Shown here one piece after another: positions 59,067-64,000 of a stretch of 64,000 nucleotides of DNA; the first letter of the stretch is position 1; each line of letters starts with the position of its first letter. The position numbers and the translations under genes are program-made. The DNA comes from Flavisphingomonas formosensis (lineage in GTDB: Bacteria; Pseudomonadota; Alphaproteobacteria; Sphingomonadales; Sphingomonadaceae), in NCBI RefSeq assembly GCF_009755815.1, contig NZ_WRPK01000003.1:310001-374000 (forward strand), written 5' to 3'. Below the pieces are notes generated by a model. That model ran no database searches. It saw only the letters and a list, made by a program, of their open reading frames with translations, and was not told the DNA's origin.

Positions 59067-59777
59067 TCAGCCGTCGCGCTCGCCCGTGAGCGAGAGGAGC
59101 AGCTGGAATATGTTGATGAGGTTCAGATAGAGGCCGAGGGCGCTCATTACGGCCAGTTTTTCGGCCTGTTCCGTGCCCGCGAAGCTCAGATATTCCGATT
59201 TCGCCCGCTGCGTGTCCCAAGCGGTGAGACCGATGAACACGCCGACCCCGATCACCGAGATCGCGGTCTGCAGGATCGTGGATCCCAGGAAGATATTGAC
59301 CAGCGACACGGCTATGACGCCGATCAGGCCCATCACCAGGAAAGTCGACCAGCGCGAGAGATCTCGATTGGTCGTATAACCCCACAGGCTGACGCCGCCG
59401 AACATGATGGCCGCGATCAGGAAGGTCGAGGCGATGCTCGTCCCGGTGAACACCAGGAAGATGCTCGCCATCGAAACGCCCATCACCGCCGAGAAGGCAA
59501 AGAAGGCGGTGCGTGCCGATGCCGTCGTCATCCGATCGATACGGAAGCTGAAGAAGAACACGAAAGCGAGCGGCGCCAGCATGGCCACCCATTTGAGCGG
59601 CGTGCCGAAAATCGCGGCGACCAGCGCGGGAGAGCTGGCGACGCCCATGGATACGGCCGCCGTGATCAGCAGGCCGATGCCCATATAGCGATAGATGCCG
59701 AGCATGTGCCGCCGCAGGCCGGCGTCGAACTGGCTGGCAGCGCTGCCGGCCGCGGGATGCTGATAGATGCGTTCCAT
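59067..59777 (-). CDS. Bax inhibitor-1 (YccA/BI-1) family membrane protein
   Basis: A 236-residue protein with seven predicted helices. 'GLRRHMLGIYRYMGIGLLITA' begins the domain, and 'GLTAWDTQRAKSEYL' with 'SALGLYLNLINIFQLLLSL' are the C-terminal hallmarks of bacterial BI-1 proteins. These inner-membrane proteins are linked to calcium leak or to FtsH control in model organisms. GGAGAG precedes the ATG at 59777; the longer frame to 60092 would overlap the next gene. The YdcH gene ends 3 bases upstream, so the two form an operon. Confidence 0.92.
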   Translation of the reverse strand: MERIYQHPAAGSAASQFDAGLRRHMLGIYRYMGIGLLITAAVSMGVASSPALVAAIFGTPLKWVAMLAPLAFVFFFSFRIDRMTTASARTAFFAFSAVMGVSMASIFLVFTGTSIASTFLIAAIMFGGVSLWGYTTNRDLSRWSTFLVMGLIGVIAVSLVNIFLGSTILQTAISVIGVGVFIGLTAWDTQRAKSEYLSFAGTEQAEKLAVMSALGLYLNLINIFQLLLSLTGERDG

Positions 59778-59779
59778 GA

Positions 59780-60022
59780 TCAACTCTCCGTCCGGCCGAG
59801 CGCCGGCTTCGAGCCGCCGAGGCGCGTCAGTACCTGCCGGGCGGCGTTTTTGAGGGCCATCCCGCCGGGATGGTGGCGATAAAGCTGATCCTTCACGGCC
59901 AGGCGCCGTTTCTTGAGGTGCATCAGGCGGAAGGAGTCCGGCACGCGACGCGCCAATTCGCGCTGAATCTCTCGGTTCAGCAGGCGATGCGCGGCGATCA
60001 GCCGTTCGATCAAACTGGTCAT
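59780..60022 (-). CDS. YdcH/DUF465 family small protein
   Basis: An 80-residue protein. 'RLIAAHRLLNREIQRELARRVPDSFRLMHLKKRRLAVKDQLYRH' (in parts) is the DUF465/YdcH pattern, a two-helix coiled-coil with the conserved 'LKKxRLxxKDQL' signature. The C-terminus is longer than usual by about 20 residues. The function is unknown. It is the first gene of an operon with the BI-1 protein. Confidence 0.88.
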   Translation of the reverse strand: MTSLIERLIAAHRLLNREIQRELARRVPDSFRLMHLKKRRLAVKDQLYRHHPGGMALKNAARQVLTRLGGSKPALGRTES

Positions 60023-60287
60023 TCTGGTCCTCCATCGAAGTGACTTCGATCGAGGCGCCGGGAGGGGGAGACCAAGTCATCCGAACCTGCACCGAGCGCG
60101 CTCGATGCGGTCCGACATCACGGGGCTTTCAGGAAAGCCGCCGCCAGAGGGGCCCGGTCCCGCACCCTCAAGGTAGAGAAGATATCTCGTTCGTCAAGGT
60201 TCGGTGCGACATGGTCTGCAGGATCGCGATGAAAGTGGAGCTTCGGACGGCAGGACAAAGCCTGTCCCGCTTGCTAAGCAGCATGCG

Positions 60288-61388
60288 ATGAAGCTTCCTC
60301 TCCGCCTAGCCGCCTCGTGGCTCACCGTTGCGCTCTTCCTTGCATTCGGGCCGGCGATGCTCGGCATCGGCCATTCTCTGATTTCCGCTGCGCTGTTCGC
60401 GTGGCTGATCGCGATCATCCTTTGGTCGGCCTTTGGCGTGGTGCACGAGGCGGAGGAACTGGCCGAGCGGCTCGGCGAGCCGCTCGGCACTCTGGTGCTG
60501 ACCTTGTCGATCGTCATCATCGAAGTGGCGCTCATCGCGGCAGTGATGCTGGATGCCAAGGGCGTGCCGACATTGGGCCGCGACACCATGTTCTCGGTGC
60601 TCATGATCGTGCTCAACGGCGTCGTCGGCCTGGGCCTGCTGATCGGCGGCCTGCGCTATCATCAGCAAAGCTACAATCTGCAGGGCGCCAATGCCTATCT
60701 GGGTGTGATCATCCCGCTCTCGACGATCGCGCTCGTCCTGCCGAATTTTACCACGTCCACCTCGGCCGGCACGCTCTCCCTGATGCAGGCGGTTTTCTTC
60801 TCGCTGTTCACCATCGCGCTCTACGGCATCTTCCTATGGCTGCAGACCGGCCGCCACCGCGGTTTCTTCGCGGCCGCCGGCAATGGTGTGCCGGGCGAGG
60901 ATTGCCGGCCTTTGCCGCATCCGGTTTCCGCTGCGGGATCGAACGGCAGACACGTCCTGCTGCTGCTGGCGAACATCCTGCCGATCGTTATCCTTTCCAA
61001 GAGCCTCGCCAAGCTGCTCGACAAGGGTATCGCCTCTCTCGGCGCGCCGGCTTCGCTGGGCGGCATCATCATCGCGATGATCGTGTTCGCGCCGGAAGGC
61101 ATTTCTGCGCTGCGTGCTGTCCGCGCGGATCAGCTTACGCGTGCGATCAACCTCTGTCTGGGCGCGGCGACCTCGACGCTGGGGCTTACCGTGCCAGCGG
61201 TGCTCGTGATCGGCCTCGCAACCGGACAGCCGGTGATATTGGGTGTCTCTGCCTCCAACATGGTGCTTCTCGCCGTCACGCTGCTGCTGACGATGCACAC
61301 CTTTTCCGGCACACGGACCACGATGCTGGAGGGGGCTATCCACCTGTCGCTGTTCAGCGTTTTCATGGTGCTGGTGTTCAGCCCCTGA
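60288..61388 (+). CDS. chaA: Calcium/proton antiporter (ChaA/CaCA family)
   Basis: A 366-residue protein with 11 predicted helices. The two CaCA alpha-repeats are visible: 'AFGVVHEAEELAERLGEPLGTLVLTLSIVIIEVALI' (acidic-rich; in parts) and 'MIVFAPEGISALRAVRADQLTRAINLCLGAATSTLGLTVP' (in parts), each with a conserved Glu. It exchanges Ca2+ or Na+/K+ for protons in the inner membrane. The ATG at 60288 gives the usual ChaA length (366). The long upstream frame is not typical. Confidence 0.92.
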   Translation: MKLPLRLAASWLTVALFLAFGPAMLGIGHSLISAALFAWLIAIILWSAFGVVHEAEELAERLGEPLGTLVLTLSIVIIEVALIAAVMLDAKGVPTLGRDTMFSVLMIVLNGVVGLGLLIGGLRYHQQSYNLQGANAYLGVIIPLSTIALVLPNFTTSTSAGTLSLMQAVFFSLFTIALYGIFLWLQTGRHRGFFAAAGNGVPGEDCRPLPHPVSAAGSNGRHVLLLLANILPIVILSKSLAKLLDKGIASLGAPASLGGIIIAMIVFAPEGISALRAVRADQLTRAINLCLGAATSTLGLTVPAVLVIGLATGQPVILGVSASNMVLLAVTLLLTMHTFSGTRTTMLEGAIHLSLFSVFMVLVFSP

Positions 61389-61532
61389 TGATTGCGTTTC
61401 CCCGCTATCTCTGCGCTGCGCCTGACGCCGTTTTCCTCTCCGAAGCGGAGTGATTCGGCCTTCCCGACATTCCGAATGAAAGGATCGCACGACTACTATC
61501 CTTGCACCAACGGTATGGAGGCAGGGAGGAAT

Positions 61533-61904
61533 ATGACGGGGCAGGAATTGCGTGCGTTGCGTAAGGCGGCAGGGTTCAGTCTGGAGCAGCTGGCAGGAAT
61601 CGTCGGCTTGTCCGAGAATTTCATCGGTGAGATGGAGCGCGGCGAAAAACCGATCGATTTCCAGACGCGAACCCTGTTCTTCCATGAACTGACCCGCCGC
61701 ATCGCGGTGGTCGAGGTAAGTGACGGGCGCTTCGGCGTGCTCCGCATCCCGCCGATGGAAGCCAATGCGGAGGAGGCGGCCTGGATCGGTATCTGGCAGA
61801 CCGAGGCCGAGGCGCGCGCGCAGGCGCAGCGGCTGTGCGAGGCGAAGGTAGGCCATGTGCTGACGGCGGGCGTCATTCGTTTGCCCGATCGGGGCAGTTG
61901 CTGA
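61533..61904 (+). CDS. XRE family helix-turn-helix protein
   Basis: A 123-residue protein. Residues 1-55 form an XRE HTH: 'TGQELRALRKAAGFSLEQLAGIVGLSENFIGEMERGEKPID' (in parts). The C-terminal half is a small acidic domain, 'RRIAVVEVSDGRFGVLRIPP...AEEAAWIGIWQTEAEARAQA' (in parts), of no known family. AGGGAGGAA precedes the ATG at 61533. It is alone and followed by a bidirectional terminator. The target is unknown. Confidence 0.82.
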   Translation: MTGQELRALRKAAGFSLEQLAGIVGLSENFIGEMERGEKPIDFQTRTLFFHELTRRIAVVEVSDGRFGVLRIPPMEANAEEAAWIGIWQTEAEARAQAQRLCEAKVGHVLTAGVIRLPDRGSC

Positions 61905-61971
61905 TCCGGAGCCGCGGCCGTCCCTCGGATGGAAAATCGTCCTTATTGACGCGGTTGGCGGAATAGCGTGA

Positions 61972-62021
61972 GAAAAAGCGCCTCCGGACGACAGAGGATC
62001 GGTATCGCCGGAGCGCATTTT
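61972..62021. terminator. Bidirectional terminator-like hairpin
   Basis: AAAAAGCG-CTCCGG (61974-61987) pairs with CCGGAG-CGC (62008-62016), followed by ATTTTT. A-run on the left and T-run on the right make it act in either direction. It lies 70 bases after the XRE gene. The left arm has a one-base bulge. Confidence 0.6.
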
Positions 62022-62254
62022 TCGATCGGGCCTTCATACCCCTCCACGATCGAGGCTTGTTGTCCAGCAATCCGGCAAGATTTGCCATATGGGTTCGGAT
62101 ATACGATCGCCTCCTCCTGAACCCGTATGAATATTTCAAATATTTAAGCGCCATAACCCATCCGATATAAACAGGAGCTCACGAATTCACTCCCGAGCTG
62201 ACTTGGACGATGGTAAACGGCACAGGTCGGCCAGAGTCCCGGGGGAGAGCGTCC

Positions 62255-64000
62255 ATGACCGTCGTTTCCGATTACACTGCGCTGTTGAGCGGTTCATACT
62301 GGAACGGAATCGAGGCCACGGGAAAACCCGTGATCGTCACTTACTCCTTTCCCACGAGCGCTCCTGACTATTTCTCCTCGATCGATGGTTTTACTGCGGC
62401 GACGACGGCGAGCTTCCAGGCCTTCACGCCTGCCGAACAGGATCAGGCGCGAGCGGCGCTGGCAGAATGGGCGAGCGCGTCCGGCATCACTTTCGTCGAG
62501 GTGGCGCCGGGTAAGGGCGACATCAACTTCCAATTGGCAGATCTGAACACCAGCAGCTATTCGGGGGCGGGCGGCATCGGCTTCTATCCCTTCGGCGACT
62601 GGAATTATTTCACCACGCCGAGCTTCCAGAGCGATCTCGACGCCTCGGGCGACGTGGTCATGAACAGCCAATTTGTCAGCGGCGGCACGGTCAATTATGG
62701 CACGCTGCTGCACGAGATCGGTCATGCGATAGGCCTCAAGCATCCGACCGAGGCGGTGACCGACTATGCCGCCGATCCGGATGTGGTGCACGATCAGGTG
62801 CTGGCATCGGACGATCCATCGCGCACCATCATGGCCACGGTCGGCGGCGCCTCGCACCTGCTTCAGCTCGACAAGGATGCCGCCGCCTTCATCTACGGCT
62901 CGGCCGGCACCGGAGGGGTCGTCACTTCCGACGCGTCGGGCTCCAATTCGGTGGTCTCGTCCTGGAGCTGGAATGCGACCACGGAGACGTTGACCGAGGC
63001 GGGTCATGCCGGTGCGGACACGATCCGCGGCACGTCCGTTACCGATATCGTCAGCGGCCTCGATGGCGACGACTGGCTGTTTGGTCTGAACGGCGACGAT
63101 CAGCTCTTCGGCGGGGCGGGCAACGATCTCCTCTCGGGCGGCCCCGGCCACGACGTGATGACGGGCGGCGCCGGCAACGACACCTATATGGTGGACGATC
63201 CGCTCGACAGCGTCGTGGAAGCGTCCAACGGCGGCACCGACGTCGTCCTCGCTTTCTCGGATTATACCCTCGCCGCGAATGTCGAGCAGCTCCAGCTTTA
63301 TGGCGACGGCCTCACCGGCCAGGGCAATAGCCTCGCCAACACCATCTTCGGCGACGGTGTCTACGCCAACCATCTCTACGGGTTGGCGGGCAACGACTAT
63401 ATCGCCGCGGGCAGCGCCGCCGACACGCTCTACGGCGGCGACGGCAATGACAGCCTCTATGGCGGGGCCGGCGACGATCTGATCGAGGGCGGAGCGGGCA
63501 CCGACTATCTCTACGGCGGTGATGGCATCGACACGCTGACCTATGTCGATGCGACCTCGCGGGTGACGGTCAATCTGTCGATCACCACGGCGCAGGCAAC
63601 GGGCGGTGGTGGAACGGATACCATATCCGGCTTCGAAAATCTGATCGGCACCAACTATAATGACATTCTGACCGGAGATGGCGGGGCCAACATCCTCTAT
63701 GGCCTTGCTGGAAACGACATGCTGTCTGGCAAGGCCGGTGCCGATACGCTTTATGGCGGCGACGGCGACGACGTGCTCAATACGGTTTCGACCGATGGCG
63801 CTATCCTGGATGGTGGGGCGGGTTTCGACATCGCGTCCTTCGCCGGCCTCGCTGCGGGGGTGAGCATCACCGTCGACGACGGCGTCCACGCCAGCGGCGG
63901 CGCCGGCAATGTCACCTTCACCAGCATCGAGGGCCTGATCGGAACCGATTTCGCGGATTATCTGTCCGGTGATGGCGGGACGAACAGCCTCTATGGCGGG
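62255..64000 (+). CDS. RTX zinc metalloprotease, serralysin-like (3' end outside window)
   Basis: At least 582 residues, still open at the end of the window. There is no N-terminal Sec signal, as in type I secretion substrates. The zinc site HEIGHAIGLKH (residues 153-163) matches HExxHxxGxxH of the metzincin/serralysin group. From about residue 268 on, glycine- and aspartate-rich RTX nonapeptides (GGxGxDxxx, e.g. GGAGNDLLSGG, GGDGNDSLYGG) bind calcium. GGGGGAGAG precedes the ATG. Expected to be exported by a type I system, fold on external calcium and digest proteins. No secretion genes are visible here. Confidence 0.93.
   Translation, partial: MTVVSDYTALLSGSYWNGIEATGKPVIVTYSFPTSAPDYFSSIDGFTAATTASFQAFTPAEQDQARAALAEWASASGITFVEVAPGKGDINFQLADLNTSSYSGAGGIGFYPFGDWNYFTTPSFQSDLDASGDVVMNSQFVSGGTVNYGTLLHEIGHAIGLKHPTEAVTDYAADPDVVHDQVLASDDPSRTIMATVGGASHLLQLDKDAAAFIYGSAGTGGVVTSDASGSNSVVSSWSWNATTETLTEAGHAGADTIRGTSVTDIVSGLDGDDWLFGLNGDDQLFGGAGNDLLSGGPGHDVMTGGAGNDTYMVDDPLDSVVEASNGGTDVVLAFSDYTLAANVEQLQLYGDGLTGQGNSLANTIFGDGVYANHLYGLAGNDYIAAGSAADTLYGGDGNDSLYGGAGDDLIEGGAGTDYLYGGDGIDTLTYVDATSRVTVNLSITTAQATGGGGTDTISGFENLIGTNYNDILTGDGGANILYGLAGNDMLSGKAGADTLYGGDGDDVLNTVSTDGAILDGGAGFDIASFAGLAAGVSITVDDGVHASGGAGNVTFTSIEGLIGTDFADYLSGDGGTNSLYGG

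Noticed and set aside
62294-63889. 531-codon minus-strand ORF
   Set aside because: Antisense shadow of the repetitive RTX protease. The plus strand has HExxHxxGxxH and calcium repeats.
1-64000. CRISPR arrays, insertion sequences, prophage, rRNA
   Set aside because: No regularly spaced repeats, transposase or integrase, phage structural genes or rRNA-like segments were seen on either strand.

Overview
The window is high-GC alphaproteobacterial chromosome, most likely from a sphingomonad (Sphingomonadaceae). I infer this from the gene families present: DUF2490, DUF3309, YdcH/DUF465, GlsB/YeaQ, the PHA-system protein, many SDRs, hybrid kinases carrying the VAHDFNNLL motif, and small proteins of sphingomonad type. 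No phage, insertion sequence, CRISPR array, rRNA gene or ordinary tRNA gene was seen.

Layout. 1-7.5 kb: end of a methyltransferase, small envelope proteins, an L,D-transpeptidase and an epimerase/SDR pair. 7.5-13 kb: an extragenic palindromic element, a two-gene NitT/TauT-type ABC transporter without a binding protein, an SGNH hydrolase, a phosphodiester-glycosidase-like protein and a dual-specificity phosphatase. 13-15.6 kb: an AT-richer stretch with a 53-codon Tat-like mini-gene, a winged-helix regulator and small ORFs. 15.6-21.6 kb: ChrA, a ClC/CBS channel, a P450 and small proteins. 21.8-26.7 kb: a 1,614-residue hybrid kinase with two complete kinase modules, preceded by a coupled 39-codon ORF. 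26.9-34.5 kb: mostly single metabolic or membrane genes (GT39-like, CDF transporter, DUF763, DUF4337, GFA, LLM oxidoreductase). 34.6-39.3 kb: an AsmA protein and the glpD-glpK pair. 39.5-47.6 kb: a second L,D-transpeptidase, two coupled SDRs divergent from a marR-MFS operon with a clear palindromic operator, then an AraC regulator, an SDR and an MFS gene. 47.8-50.6 kb: DUF808 and a diguanylate cyclase. 50.7-56 kb: the RNA-repair locus. 56-64 kb: Tam methyltransferase, another hybrid kinase, BI-1 and ChaA membrane proteins, an XRE protein, and the start of a secreted RTX zinc metalloprotease that runs off the end.

The most interesting region is the rtc locus. rtcR (sigma-54 activator with a CARF domain) is divergent from rtcB - nucleotidyltransferase - rtcA. 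The operon has a near-consensus -24/-12 promoter. Its leader folds into a 125-nt Y RNA (YrlA type): a long two-part Ro-binding-like stem carries a tRNA-like module with D-arm, T-arm and an acceptor stem closed by UUCG. In front of it lies a 20-codon ORF with a strong ribosome binding site whose start resembles the N-terminus of bacterial Ro (TROVE/Rsr) proteins. I read this as an RNA-repair operon that lost rsr but kept its Y RNA next to rtcB.
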